Below the pieces are notes generated by a model that did not search any database, was not told where the DNA came from, and worked only from the letters and a program-made list of their open reading frames with translations. A DNA stretch of 64,000 nt from an uncultured Bacillaceae bacterium (GTDB lineage: Bacteria > Bacillota > Bacilli > Bacillales > Caldibacillaceae), in NCBI GenBank assembly GCA_937951955.1, contig CALGAD010000139.1:20781-84780 (forward strand). Direction: 5' to 3'. Below are positions 17,338-26,004 of the stretch, in pieces. Made by a program: the position numbers and the translations under genes. Each line of letters begins with the position of its first letter. The stretch's first letter is position 1.

Positions 17338-17967
17338 TCAATCATTGATCTTTTCAACTTTAAAACGGAGAACGGTTTTTAACTTTTCCGGGCTAACACG
17401 CCGGGGATCGGATATGTATATTTCCCGATGTCGTTTATCAATTCTGCGCAGTCCTTGTTCTTCGCAAAATTTTTCCATGAGTGCGAAGGATGCTGGTTCA
17501 TCGTCGTAGCTACCAATATGCATCATCTGCACCGTGAGTCCGTCGGCGAGACGTTCTAATTTAGCTTTTTCAATCTCGAGATCTTTCTTTTTTTCTTTCG
17601 TTATTTCAACTGCTTTTTGAAAGACTTCTTCCGTAACAAAATCCGGCTGGCGGATCATGATTTTATAAACGAGATGGTCTTTATCGAGATAATCGAGTTT
17701 TCTCCCTTCTTCATCTAAATCCCAAATTCCTTCCAGAGGGAAGACGGTGTATTCATAGTATCCTTCTGGAGTAATGCCCTTTTTTGGCATCATGCGTATA
17801 GCATAGGAAAGAGCATAAAGAATCTGGATATCCCGTTCAAAACCTGGCTTGTTTGGATTTCCTTTTCCTTCAACGGTTATGTATAGTTTTTCCTTATCTT
17901 CAAAAATTGTTGGTTTGGTTTTCGGCAGGTAAATCTCTTTATCCATTTTTCTCCATTCGTATTTCAT
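17338..17967 (-). CDS. GyrI-like small-molecule-binding domain protein
   Basis: A 209-residue soluble protein of the GyrI-like/AraC effector-binding superfamily, recognised from KLYITVEGKGNPN, a central YYEYTVFPLEGIWDLDE region and a second repeat around TVQMMHIGSYDDEPASFALM with the acidic ligand-pocket residue. There is no DNA-binding domain. Stand-alone members bind or hydrolyse lipophilic compounds and some confer resistance to toxins. The start is uncertain: the ATG at 17967 has AAGGAG 12 bases upstream, and an ATG eight codons later has a weaker TGGAG. It is convergent with the importer and co-oriented with a MerR/TipA-type regulator that has the same kind of ligand theme, so both may answer drug-like molecules. 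Confidence 0.8.
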   Translation of the reverse strand: MKYEWRKMDKEIYLPKTKPTIFEDKEKLYITVEGKGNPNKPGFERDIQILYALSYAIRMMPKKGITPEGYYEYTVFPLEGIWDLDEEGRKLDYLDKDHLVYKIMIRQPDFVTEEVFQKAVEITKEKKKDLEIEKAKLERLADGLTVQMMHIGSYDDEPASFALMEKFCEEQGLRRIDKRHREIYISDPRRVSPEKLKTVLRFKVEKIND

Positions 17968-18094
17968 CGCTTTATTACACTCCTTTATCTGGAAATTCGC
18001 ATGCGCACATTTGCTTTATGGTTGTGATTGGCAGGATCGCCTCCCCGCTATTCTTATCATATCCTATTTATCTTCGTGCAGAGTTGATTTTTTG

Positions 18095-18122
18095 TAAAAA
18101 AAACGGACAGGAATCTGTCCGT
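18095..18122 (-). terminator. Terminator of the MerR/TipA regulator gene
   Basis: ACGGACAG / CTGTCCGT stem (18103-18110, 18115-18122) with a run of T residues on the minus strand. Confidence 0.85.
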
Positions 18123-18137
18123 TGCTCATGCGAAAAA

Positions 18138-18902
18138 TTAATTCTTTACTCCGGTATAAATGTGAATGGCGTCCCGTAAAAATTCAGCAGCTCCTGGTTG
18201 AATATTATCGTAATAGGCTTTAAATCGTTCGTCTTCCACATACATCGTTGCCAAACCGGCATGTGCTTCTTTACTGTATTCGGTCCAGAAGAACAGAAGC
18301 CATTCTTTGTGTAAAGCAGCGGCTTTTTGGGCAACTTCACTGGCCGGGTCACCTGTTTCCATCGCTTTCTTCAATGTTTCATTTAACTTTTCAGTAAGTT
18401 GCGTATGCTCTTCATATTGTTCCCGGGTCATGTTCATGAATTTTGCATTGGATGCATCGACTGTTTCATCACCCCATCTTTCCCGGGCCTCTTTACCGTA
18501 TTTTTCTTCGTTTTCTTCAATTAATTTCTTTTTAAAACCTGTAAATTTTTCTTGATCTGACATTTCTTTTCCTCCTTTTATGTGAGCCAATGTTTTCTCC
18601 ACATTGGCAATTAATGTATCGATTTGTTTTCGCCGGGCAAGCAATTTTTCCCGGTGGCTCTTTAAAGCTTGTTCAGGGTCAAAATGGGGATTTGTGATGA
18701 TTTCTTTAATTTCTGCCAACCCCACTCCTAATTCACGATAAAACATGATCTGCTGCAAAGTATTGACTTCCTTTTGTCCGTATATGCGGTATCCGGATGA
18801 ATTAATTCTTGCTGGTTTGAGAAGACCAATTTCGCCATAATATCGGAGGGTTCTTGTACTTACTCCGGCTAATTTCGCGAGTTTTTGAATCGTATATTCC
18901 AT
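18138..18902 (-). CDS. MerR-family regulator with TipAS ligand-binding domain (Mta/TipA-like)
   Basis: A 254-residue protein: MerR winged helix at 1-75 (VSTRTLRYYGEIGLLKPARINSSGYRIY), a coiled coil at about 76-115, and a C-terminal TipAS antibiotic-recognition domain with RERWGDET, MTREQYEEHTQL and AGLATMYVEDERFKAYYD. Length and layout match B. subtilis Mta, a global activator of drug exporters, and TipAL, which captures thiopeptides. TAAGGAGG lies 7 bases upstream. The promoter has the 19-base spacer typical of MerR control, so it probably activates its own expression. No exporter is directly adjacent; the EamA, DHA2 and ABC transporters in this window are possible distant targets. Confidence 0.92.
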   Translation of the reverse strand: MEYTIQKLAKLAGVSTRTLRYYGEIGLLKPARINSSGYRIYGQKEVNTLQQIMFYRELGVGLAEIKEIITNPHFDPEQALKSHREKLLARRKQIDTLIANVEKTLAHIKGGKEMSDQEKFTGFKKKLIEENEEKYGKEARERWGDETVDASNAKFMNMTREQYEEHTQLTEKLNETLKKAMETGDPASEVAQKAAALHKEWLLFFWTEYSKEAHAGLATMYVEDERFKAYYDNIQPGAAEFLRDAIHIYTGVKN

Positions 18903-18925
18903 AGCGGCACCTCCTTACGCTTTTA

Positions 18926-18956
18926 ACGATACACCTTTACGTTACGTCAAGGTCAA
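18926..18956 (-). promoter_or_regulatory. MerR-type promoter with operator in a 19-base spacer
   Basis: On the minus strand TTGACC (18951-18956), 19-base spacer, TATCGT (18926-18931). An inverted repeat ACCTT-N11-AAGGT (18933-18953) sits between the two elements. Over-long spacer plus dyad is the diagnostic layout for MerR activators that untwist their promoter. Confidence 0.75.
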
Positions 18957-19159
18957 GGGATTTTATAAAATTTTTTTGCATTTGGATGAATGAGGGGATT
19001 TTATACAATTTGGCATTTACTTTCGACGTTTATACATAGGTCAGGAAGGATGATCCAGTTGTCAGGCGAGACAAGGAAAGTATGTATAGGCTAAAAAATA
19101 GACTGGAAACTTGTTGCTATTTTCATATAAAAATAAATAGATGCCAAAACCGGTATCTT

Positions 19160-19707
19160 TTATAAGTTATATAATTCTTTAATGAGCCAGTCAGCACCGG
19201 TTTTCTGGAAAATCAGGACTAAATAACGGTCTTCTTGACCTGGCTTGTTATTTTCATCGAAATAGTTTAACCGGATCGTAATTTTCGCCACATCACCATT
19301 TTCATGTCATTCAATAGGGGGATATAAATAGGAATAAACGTCTCGTGTTTCCGTATTAATAGTTAATTTTATTTTTTCATGGGGTATCACAGCAAAAATT
19401 TCATTGTCCATCTTTTCAAACATAATTTCTAAAGTGGCAAGTTCATTCAGTTTCTCCATGTTCCCTTCTTTTAATCATCGAAAAAAACATTTTCATTAAG
19501 GAAAATCCAAGCTAATACCTCTTCTTTTAATTCGTAATGTTCAATTTGCTGGATTAATCCGGAAATCCCTTCTAGATATTCTGCCACTTCCTGTTCGAGA
19601 CGGGTAACTTCTTTTTCTAATTTTTCCGTATTCGACGATTCCGCAGTATTACATCCTGTAAACGAAACGATCCTAATAAAGGAGAATAAAAATATGAGAA
19701 GTTTCAT
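19160..19707 (-). pseudogene. Decayed lipoprotein gene (frameshift plus in-frame TGA)
   Basis: Reading from 19707 (AAAGGA upstream), 78 codons give a lipoprotein-like start with a lipobox ending FTGC at Cys19 and a heptad-rich helix (TEKLEKEVTRLEQEVAEY). That frame stops at 19471. In another frame the sequence continues (LKEGNMEKLNELATLEIMF...), overlapping the stop region, and runs to a TAA at 19160-19162, broken by one TGA at 19307-19309 that falls where a tryptophan would read well (PPIE-W-HENGD). So one gene of about 180 codons appears split by a single-base-type frameshift near 19470 and a nonsense codon. The product was probably a surface lipoprotein of unknown function. Two separate short genes are the alternative. 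Confidence 0.6.
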
Positions 19708-19830
19708 TGAACTTTCCTTTTATGAACTTGGAATTATTTAAAGATTATTATATACATCGTTCGATTTCAGAAAGTTGTATGGCCTAATTGTGAAAGTTGT
19801 AAGAGACGATTTACTTTTTTGGCGGAAAGT

Positions 19831-19862
19831 AAAAAAACGCCTGAATCAGCCGATTCAGGCGT
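19831..19862 (-). terminator. Terminator of the aldo/keto reductase gene
   Basis: Perfect 11-pair stem ACGCCTGAATC / GATTCAGGCGT (19837-19847, 19852-19862) followed by seven T residues on the minus strand. Confidence 0.9.
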
Positions 19863-19869
19863 TCGCACT

Positions 19870-20808
19870 TTATTCAACAGGAAAAATTTCATCAATCAGC
19901 CGGATTTCTTCGTCGCTTAAACGAACATCTAATGCTTGAATATTCGTGAGAACTTGTTCCGGTCGCTTAGCCCCCGGGATTATGGCAGTAATGTCGTCTC
20001 TTGTTAAATACCAGGCTAACACGACCTGGGCAACTTCTACATTTTTATCCGCGGCTATTTCTTTGATTTTCTCAACTTTTTCCAGGTTCTTCACATAATT
20101 CTCACCCTGGAAATAGGGAAGACGGGCGCGTAAATCATCAAAGGTCATATCCTTCGTATATTTACCGGCTAATATTCCTGATGCGAGTGGATAATAGGAG
20201 ACAAAGGCGATGCCCTGCTCTTGTAAATACGGTAAAAACTCATTCTCTGCGCTCCGGTTTAGCAAATTGTATTCATCCTGAACAACATCGACGTAGCCGT
20301 CCTGATTCGCTTCTTTTATCTGATCCAAACTAAAATTGGAAAGGCCGATCGCGCGAATTTTTCCTTCATCTTTTAGTTCTTTTAAGACACCCACGGCCTC
20401 ATATTTCGGTGTTGCTTCATCTGGATAGTGAATATAATACAAATCGATGTAGTCTGTTTTTAAGCGACGTAAACTATTTTCGACCTGTTCTCTTAAAAAG
20501 TCGGGTGAATTGTCAATGATTCTTTGTTCACCTACATAGCGGTGCGCTCCTTTTGTCGCGAGAACAATATCGTGCCGGACCCCCAACTCTGCAATAACTT
20601 CACCGATCAATTCTTCTGAACGGCCTTTCCCGTAGCTAAAGGCGGTGTCGATAAAATTCACTCCATGTTCAATGGCGGTGCGCACGACACTTTTTCCCAT
20701 TTCTTCACTTAAATTGTGGAACAAATTGTGACCGCCGACTGAATTGGCCCCATACCCGACTGGATTCACATATAAGTCGGTTTTCCCGAGTGCTCTTTTT
20801 TCGCTCAA
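19870..20808 (-). CDS. Aldo/keto reductase (IolS-like)
   Basis: A 312-residue NADPH-dependent TIM-barrel reductase with the complete catalytic tetrad Asp54, Tyr59, Lys86 and His127 (DTAFSYGKG, ATKGAH, YIHYPDE). NADPH-binding residues occur in IIPGAKRPEQ near the C terminus. Size and motifs match B. subtilis IolS and related general-stress reductases that reduce aldehydes and ketones such as methylglyoxal. The start is TTG at 20808 with GGGAGGGG 8 bases upstream; the overlapping ATG is in a different frame. It is monocistronic. Physiological substrate is unknown. Confidence 0.92.
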   Translation of the reverse strand: MSEKRALGKTDLYVNPVGYGANSVGGHNLFHNLSEEMGKSVVRTAIEHGVNFIDTAFSYGKGRSEELIGEVIAELGVRHDIVLATKGAHRYVGEQRIIDNSPDFLREQVENSLRRLKTDYIDLYYIHYPDEATPKYEAVGVLKELKDEGKIRAIGLSNFSLDQIKEANQDGYVDVVQDEYNLLNRSAENEFLPYLQEQGIAFVSYYPLASGILAGKYTKDMTFDDLRARLPYFQGENYVKNLEKVEKIKEIAADKNVEVAQVVLAWYLTRDDITAIIPGAKRPEQVLTNIQALDVRLSDEEIRLIDEIFPVE

Positions 20809-21125
20809 TCATTATTCCCCTCCCATTTTTAAGCATATTGGTAACTCTATAATAGGATGTTTTGCCATTCGCTTCCAGTCCCTGTATGCTGATCAATTGT
20901 TTTAGAATGACCACTTTTAATAAATTCCCCTTGCGTTCGCTGAAACCGAGGGCAGAAAAGGACAGTTGCTTATCACAAATCATGACTGGATCAAAATGTT
21001 AAGTAAAAGGGAAAAAACTCATGAGAAATTTGCGGAGTTTTTCTTAGCAAAAACATGAATGATAATAGGAAGGTTATTGTTTAAATGCTATGATATCGAT
21101 AAGAAGAAATTTTCGGGGGATTCTG
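20809..21125. other. Intergenic region with an orphan hairpin
   Basis: No credible gene. It holds AAAAACTC / GAGTTTTT (21013-21020, 21035-21042), a terminator-like hairpin with T residues on either strand but no gene ending beside it, and a possible TATGAT (21089-21094) before the methyltransferase gene without a matching -35. Confidence 0.4.
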
Positions 21126-21731
21126 ATGGATGATAAATATATGGATGCTTTATTAAATATTAAAACGGGTGGGTTTAGTGAGTTTGCCCCAACCTTTCAT
21201 TACTTTCGTTATGAAGCGACATCTTATCAAGTATTAAATGAGTTGTTGGAGCACTTTCCGTTTACGAAGAATGATCGCTTTGTCGATTTTGGTTGTGGTA
21301 AGGGGCGCACGTTATTTTTTATCCACCATTTTTTAAAACTGCCAGCCGTTGGTATTGAGATGGATGCGGTTTTATTCCGTCATCTAGAAGCAAATTATGA
21401 AAGCTATTTTCATAAACATAAAGGGAATCGTGAAGATGTTTCGCTATTTCACGGGTTCGCTGAAGAGTATCCGATTGATCGCCGGGAGACGATTTTTTAT
21501 TTTTTTAATCCATTTTCAGTACAAATTTTTATTCAGGTTGTCCACAATATTTTAGATTCCTATTTAGAAAATAAACGGGATATTCATCTCATATTGTACT
21601 ATCCTTCGCGGGATTATATTTACTTTTTAGAACGACAAACGCCTTTTCGCCTGGTGAAGGAAATTCCCGTCACTTCCCTGTATGAACAGAATGATAACGA
21701 ACGATTATTAATATATCGTTTACAAAAATAA
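21126..21731 (+). CDS. Class I SAM-dependent methyltransferase
   Basis: About 201 residues with a Rossmann-type methyltransferase core: motif I VDFGCGKG at 53-60 binds the methionine part of SAM, followed by an acidic end of strand 2 (GIEMD), and YFFNPFS about residue 121 in the motif IV position, which suits an amino- or protein-directed enzyme (an NPF rather than NPPY motif). The ATG at 21126 has a GGGGGA 6 bases upstream; an in-frame ATG at 21090 lacks a site. It stands alone with a terminator downstream. Substrate is unknown. Confidence 0.82.
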   Translation: MDDKYMDALLNIKTGGFSEFAPTFHYFRYEATSYQVLNELLEHFPFTKNDRFVDFGCGKGRTLFFIHHFLKLPAVGIEMDAVLFRHLEANYESYFHKHKGNREDVSLFHGFAEEYPIDRRETIFYFFNPFSVQIFIQVVHNILDSYLENKRDIHLILYYPSRDYIYFLERQTPFRLVKEIPVTSLYEQNDNERLLIYRLQK

Positions 21732-21775
21732 AACAGGGAATTTTCTAACAAGTTGGTGTATGAATGTTATTTGGT

Positions 21776-21815
21776 TAGCTTCCTTTTAAAGCATGCGATA
21801 CGGAAGCTTTTTTTA
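21776..21815 (+). terminator. Terminator after methyltransferase gene
   Basis: AGCTTCC / GGAAGCT stem (21777-21783, 21802-21808) with an 18-base loop and a TTTTTTT tract. Confidence 0.75.
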
Positions 21816-21916
21816 TTGTTCTGTAAGCTATCCAAAAGAGCGAATTGATTTCTTCTACTATCCAATTTGACTATACTATAGTATTGGGAATTAAAGATGA
21901 GATAGAGGGTTAGAAA

Positions 21917-22879
21917 ATGTTAAGGAAAATAACTGAGCAAATTTGGAATTTACAAGTAGAAATTTTCAACGGTCGAGCAAATGTGAACTGTTATTTGTTA
22001 CAGGGCGAAAAAGGATATACAGTCCTCGACACTGGTTTACCGACAGAAAGTATGAAACAAGCATGGCTTGAGGTCATCGAAAAGGGATTTTCTATTGAAA
22101 AAGTAGTGATCACCCACGTGCATCAAGATCATGTTGGTCTTGCGCGTTGGTTTCAAGAAAAACACGGTGTGCCTGTTTATGTGTCGAGAGAGAGTCTTGC
22201 GGAAATTGAAGAGTATGCGCGACCTGATTTTCCAGAGCGGTTTTTCCAACTGTTAAGGAAGTATGGAGCGGTACGAATTCCATCGCGCCTGGAATATCAG
22301 AATATATACGATTTTACACCTGATGGGGTATTCGATGAAGGTGATTTTATCCGGTTAGGAAATGAAGAGTATCAGGCCATTTGGACTCCAGGACATGCCC
22401 ATGACCAGTACTGTTTCTATCAACCAGAAAGGAAAATCATGTTTACGGGCGATCATATTTTACAACATATCTCCCCGGTCATCGGGTTATGGTCAGCCTA
22501 TGAGGTGGATGCTCTTTCTTTATATTTGCGTTCACTGGATAAGATCGAGAAATATGAAGTAGATCGGGCTTTCAGCGGGCACGGTGATGAAATTAAACAT
22601 TTCCAGGGACGTATCAAGGATATCCGCTCCCGGCATCAACATCGCTTACAACAAGTTCTCACATCCATTGAGGGGACAGCGAAGTCTGCCCATGAAGTAT
22701 GTGTGGAAATATACGGGAAGGAATACAATATCAGCCAATTTATGGCCATATTGACAAGATGTATTTATTTAGAAACGATAGGTAAGGTGGAGCGGATAGA
22801 ACGGGAGGAACAAGTCGTTTTCAAAGTTACTAAAGATCAAAGTTTATCTCCCGGGAAAATTGTTACGGAAGAATATTAG
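21917..22879 (+). CDS. MBL-fold metallohydrolase with C-terminal winged helix
   Basis: A 320-residue metallo-beta-lactamase-fold hydrolase. Metal ligands: HVHQDH (His67, His69, Asp71, His72), a later GHAHD histidine and GDHIL aspartate, and the C-terminal GHGDE histidine. A helical segment with a winged-helix-like domain follows residue 235 (SAHEVCVEIYG...FMAILTRCIYLETIGKVER), as in LACTB2-type enzymes that act on RNA or thioesters. GATAGAGGG precedes the ATG. It is monocistronic and lies just before the phosphate operons without obvious connection. Substrate is unknown. Confidence 0.88.
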   Translation: MLRKITEQIWNLQVEIFNGRANVNCYLLQGEKGYTVLDTGLPTESMKQAWLEVIEKGFSIEKVVITHVHQDHVGLARWFQEKHGVPVYVSRESLAEIEEYARPDFPERFFQLLRKYGAVRIPSRLEYQNIYDFTPDGVFDEGDFIRLGNEEYQAIWTPGHAHDQYCFYQPERKIMFTGDHILQHISPVIGLWSAYEVDALSLYLRSLDKIEKYEVDRAFSGHGDEIKHFQGRIKDIRSRHQHRLQQVLTSIEGTAKSAHEVCVEIYGKEYNISQFMAILTRCIYLETIGKVERIEREEQVVFKVTKDQSLSPGKIVTEEY

Positions 22880-23025
22880 TAAATCTTTTGTGTGAACAAA
22901 TAACTAGCATGATACCGGATCCGCCGGGAATAGATTGTCTGTTCAAGGGAAAATTAAACGTATCAATCCTGTAAAAAAGCAGGAAATGGAAGAATTTTCA
23001 ATCTTTTAAAATAGGTTTAATAAAA

Positions 23026-23080
23026 TTTACAAAAACTTTACATTATATATTTACCATTAACAAACATTTCAATATATAAT
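23026..23080 (+). promoter_or_regulatory. PhoP box array and promoter of the first pst operon
   Basis: TTTACA at 23026 and 23037 (11-base spacing), TTTACC at 23050 and TTAACA at 23057, followed by TATAAT at 23075-23080. This fits the PhoP consensus of TT(A/T)ACA repeats about 11 bases apart covering roughly -60 to -25, with sigma-A -10 and no -35. Phosphate-starvation induction is inferred. Confidence 0.75.
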
Positions 23081-23132
23081 TTATCATGGTGCGCTATTCT
23101 CATTTTATAGTTTCAAAATAGGAGGAAATTGA

Positions 23133-24095
23133 ATGTATAAAAAAGGAAGCATACTTCTTTCCTGCCTGTTACTCGGGATGGTGTTCTTAACCGCCTGCGG
23201 TCCAGAACACCTGGAAAATCATGATATCAATTATGACGGGGCAGAAGTAGGTTCATTAGAAGGAGAAATTATTGTTGACGGATCTTCCACCGTTTTTCCT
23301 ATTATGGAAGCTGTCACTGAAGAATATGCAATGTTTCAACCGCATGTCCGCATTTCTGTCGGGGTGTCCGGTACCGGGGGTGGCTTTGAACGTTTTGTAA
23401 ATGGAGAAACGGATATGAACAATGCCTCCCGCGCGATAGAGGATAATGAAATTTTAGCCCTGGAAGAAGCGGGGATAGACTTTACAGAGTTAGAAATTGC
23501 CTATGACGGTCTATCGGTAGCCGTTAATCCGGACAACGATTGGGTCGATTATTTAACGATCGATGAATTGAAGCAAATGTGGATTGAAGACGGAACGGTG
23601 AAAAAATGGTCCGATATCCGTCCGGAATGGCCTGATGAAGTGATCAAATTTTATTCCCCGGGATCCGATTCAGGAACCTTTGATTACTTCGATGAAGTTG
23701 TTTTAGAAGGGGAACAAATTGTGAAAGATGCAACTTTGTCTGAAGATGATAATATCCTTGTCACAGGGGTAAACGGCGATAAAAATGCCATCGGTTATTT
23801 TGGTTATGCCTATTACTCGGAAAATAAAGATAAACTAAAAATCGTTCCCATCGATGGTGGAAATGGACCGGTTGAACCGACTAAGGAAACGATTATCGAC
23901 GGAACATACACGCCTTTATCCCGGTCACTGTATGTATACATAAAAAATGAGGCGGTCAAAAAGGAAGAAGTTTATGATTTTGTGAAATTCATGTTAAATG
24001 AAGTAGGTAATTTAGCCGAAGAAGTTGGCTATGTGGGTCTCCCGCAAGAAAAGTATGACGAACAGCTGGAGATGATGGAGCATTTGCATAAATAG
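23133..24095 (+). CDS. pstS: Phosphate-binding lipoprotein PstS (copy 1)
   Basis: A 320-residue extracytoplasmic receptor. A lipoprotein signal peptide ends at Cys22 (FLTAC). Phosphate-pocket segments are present: [19 protein letters not shown], and [12 protein letters not shown]. GATKxx-like loops common to PstS follow. It delivers inorganic phosphate to PstC-PstA. AGGAGG lies 7-8 bases upstream of the ATG. It is the first gene of a complete pstSCAB-phoU operon preceded by PhoP boxes. A second, highly similar pstS lies 4.7 kb downstream; this copy has a shorter linker after the lipidated cysteine and lacks the hairpin that follows copy 2. Confidence 0.95.
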   Translation: MYKKGSILLSCLLLGMVFLTACGPEHLENHDINYDGAEVGSLEGEIIVDGSSTVFPIMEAVTEEYAMFQPHVRISVGVSGTGGGFERFVNGETDMNNASRAIEDNEILALEEAGIDFTELEIAYDGLSVAVNPDNDWVDYLTIDELKQMWIEDGTVKKWSDIRPEWPDEVIKFYSPGSDSGTFDYFDEVVLEGEQIVKDATLSEDDNILVTGVNGDKNAIGYFGYAYYSENKDKLKIVPIDGGNGPVEPTKETIIDGTYTPLSRSLYVYIKNEAVKKEEVYDFVKFMLNEVGNLAEEVGYVGLPQEKYDEQLEMMEHLHK

Positions 24096-24145
24096 ATCGA
24101 ATGTTTTTCTGATTTTGCCATGGATGAAAGGAGCTTGTCGAAATT

Positions 24146-25090
24146 ATGCCCGATAAAAAAGAATCGCAATCAATTTCGGTGCAAAAATTGATTGCTGAAA
24201 AAAGGAAAAAGGGTTCTAAAAAACGGACCGAAAAGATTATACCGTTCATTTTATTATTAACTGCAATTGTTTCTGTTTTTACTACATTAGGAATTCTTTT
24301 CACGCTTTTAGTTGAAACGTTTACCTTTTTCAGTCACGTTTCACTAGTTGAATTTTTAACGAACAATACGTGGTATCCTTTTTCTGATCCGGGTGAATTC
24401 GGAATATGGCCACTTGTTTCTGGAACAATAAGGGTAACTGGCATTGCAATTCTTGTGGCAGTACCGATCGGATTGGCCGCTGCCATTTATTTAAGTGAAT
24501 ATGCATCGGATCGGGTAAAACGAATTATTAAACCGATTTTAGAAGTGCTCGCCGGTATTCCTACGATTGTTTATGGGTTTTTTGCTTTAACATTTGTCAC
24601 TCCGGTCTTGCAAAAGTTGATTCCAGAATTAGAGATATTTAACGCGTTAAGTCCCGGTCTTGTCATGGGGATCATGATCACTCCCACGATTGCTTCACTG
24701 TCAGAAGATGCGATGTCTGCAGTGCCTGATAAAATTCGTCACGGTTCTTTAGGTCTTGGGGCAACGAAATTTGAAACAGCAATGAAAGTCGTACTACCTG
24801 CCGCTTCATCTGGGATCATCGCATCTATTGTCTTGGGGATTTCCCGGGCGATCGGGGAAACAATGATCGTTTCCATTGCCGGTGGGTCAACACCGAACTT
24901 AAGCTTCAGTGTCACCAGTTCAATCCAAACGATGACCGCTTATATAGTGCAAGTTGCCCAGGGGGATGCCGGTTATGGGACAACGATTTATTACAGTATT
25001 TATGCCGTCGGCTTCACTTTATTCCTGTTCACCCTGGTAATGAACTTACTGGCATCTTGGATTTCCCGCCGCATTAGAGAGGAGTATTAA
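24146..25090 (+). CDS. pstC: Phosphate ABC transporter permease PstC (copy 1)
   Basis: A 314-residue membrane protein with six hydrophobic segments after a basic cytoplasmic N terminus (about residues 1-35). The ABC-coupling EAA loop is around ALGATxFE-like LGLGATKFETAMKVVLPAA (about 206-225). It forms half of the phosphate channel with PstA. AAAGGAG lies 12 bases before the ATG, which is long but no better start is seen. The gene ends one base before pstA. Conserved ISRAIGETMIV is typical of PstC. Confidence 0.94.
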   Translation: MPDKKESQSISVQKLIAEKRKKGSKKRTEKIIPFILLLTAIVSVFTTLGILFTLLVETFTFFSHVSLVEFLTNNTWYPFSDPGEFGIWPLVSGTIRVTGIAILVAVPIGLAAAIYLSEYASDRVKRIIKPILEVLAGIPTIVYGFFALTFVTPVLQKLIPELEIFNALSPGLVMGIMITPTIASLSEDAMSAVPDKIRHGSLGLGATKFETAMKVVLPAASSGIIASIVLGISRAIGETMIVSIAGGSTPNLSFSVTSSIQTMTAYIVQVAQGDAGYGTTIYYSIYAVGFTLFLFTLVMNLLASWISRRIREEY

Positions 25091-25091
25091 G

Positions 25092-25970
25092 ATGAAATTG
25101 ATCGATGAGAAAAAAGTTACAAGCGGTATGAAGGGCAGGATCTTCCGAAATTCTTTGTTCAAAAATATTTTTCTATTGGCTACGTTATTATGTTTGTTAT
25201 TTTTAATCGTTTTGTTCTGGCGTATCCTGTCCCAGGGGTTAGCATATCTGGACTGGCAATTTTTAAATAGTCTTCCGTCCCGTAAACCGGAAAAAGCGGG
25301 GATTTATACTGCACTGAACGGAACATTGTGGATGATGGCTGTTGTAGTTCCGGTTACGATGATCCTGGGAATCGGTACCGCAATTTATTTAGAAGAATAT
25401 GCGAAGAAAAATAAATTCACTACTTTTATTCAAGTAAATATATCCAACTTAGCAGGTGTTCCATCGGTTGTTTACGGATTGTTAGGATTAACGATTTTTG
25501 TCCGTGCCCTCAATTTAGGTACGAGTGTTTTGGCCGCTGGACTTACCATGAGCTTATTAATTTTACCTGTAGTGATTGTTTCGGCACAGGAAGCGATTCG
25601 TGCCGTGCCAAATTCCCTGCGCGAAGCATCTTATGGGATGGGGGCAACAAAATGGCAGACGATTCTTAACGTTGTTTTACCTGCTGCATTGCCAGGTATT
25701 TTAACGGGGACGATCCTTGCATTATCCAGAGCAATCGGAGAAACAGCTCCCCTCGTTGTGCTCGGAATTCCTTTATACTTGGCATTTTTACCGACCTCTT
25801 TCTTAGATGAATTTACCGCACTGCCGATGCAAATTTATAACTGGACAAGTCGTCCGCAGGCAGAATTCCAGAACTTAGCAGCTGCCGGAATTATCGTATT
25901 ACTGGCAATCCTGATTATCATGAATTCTGTTGCTATTCTGATTCGAAATAAGTTCCAGAAGAAGTATTAA
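25092..25970 (+). CDS. pstA: Phosphate ABC transporter permease PstA (copy 1)
   Basis: A 292-residue six-helix permease, partner of PstC. Family markers are the N-terminal SRKPEKAGIYTALNGTLWMM region, the coupling loop MGATKWQTILNVVLPAALPGI and LSRAIGETAPLVVLG. GAGGAG overlaps the end of pstC, so translation is coupled. It sits 34 bases ahead of pstB. Nothing unusual compared with the family length of about 280-300 residues. Confidence 0.94.
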   Translation: MKLIDEKKVTSGMKGRIFRNSLFKNIFLLATLLCLLFLIVLFWRILSQGLAYLDWQFLNSLPSRKPEKAGIYTALNGTLWMMAVVVPVTMILGIGTAIYLEEYAKKNKFTTFIQVNISNLAGVPSVVYGLLGLTIFVRALNLGTSVLAAGLTMSLLILPVVIVSAQEAIRAVPNSLREASYGMGATKWQTILNVVLPAALPGILTGTILALSRAIGETAPLVVLGIPLYLAFLPTSFLDEFTALPMQIYNWTSRPQAEFQNLAAAGIIVLLAILIIMNSVAILIRNKFQKKY

Positions 25971-26004
25971 TAAAAACGCAAGCTCACGTTAGGAGGATTT
26001 TTTT

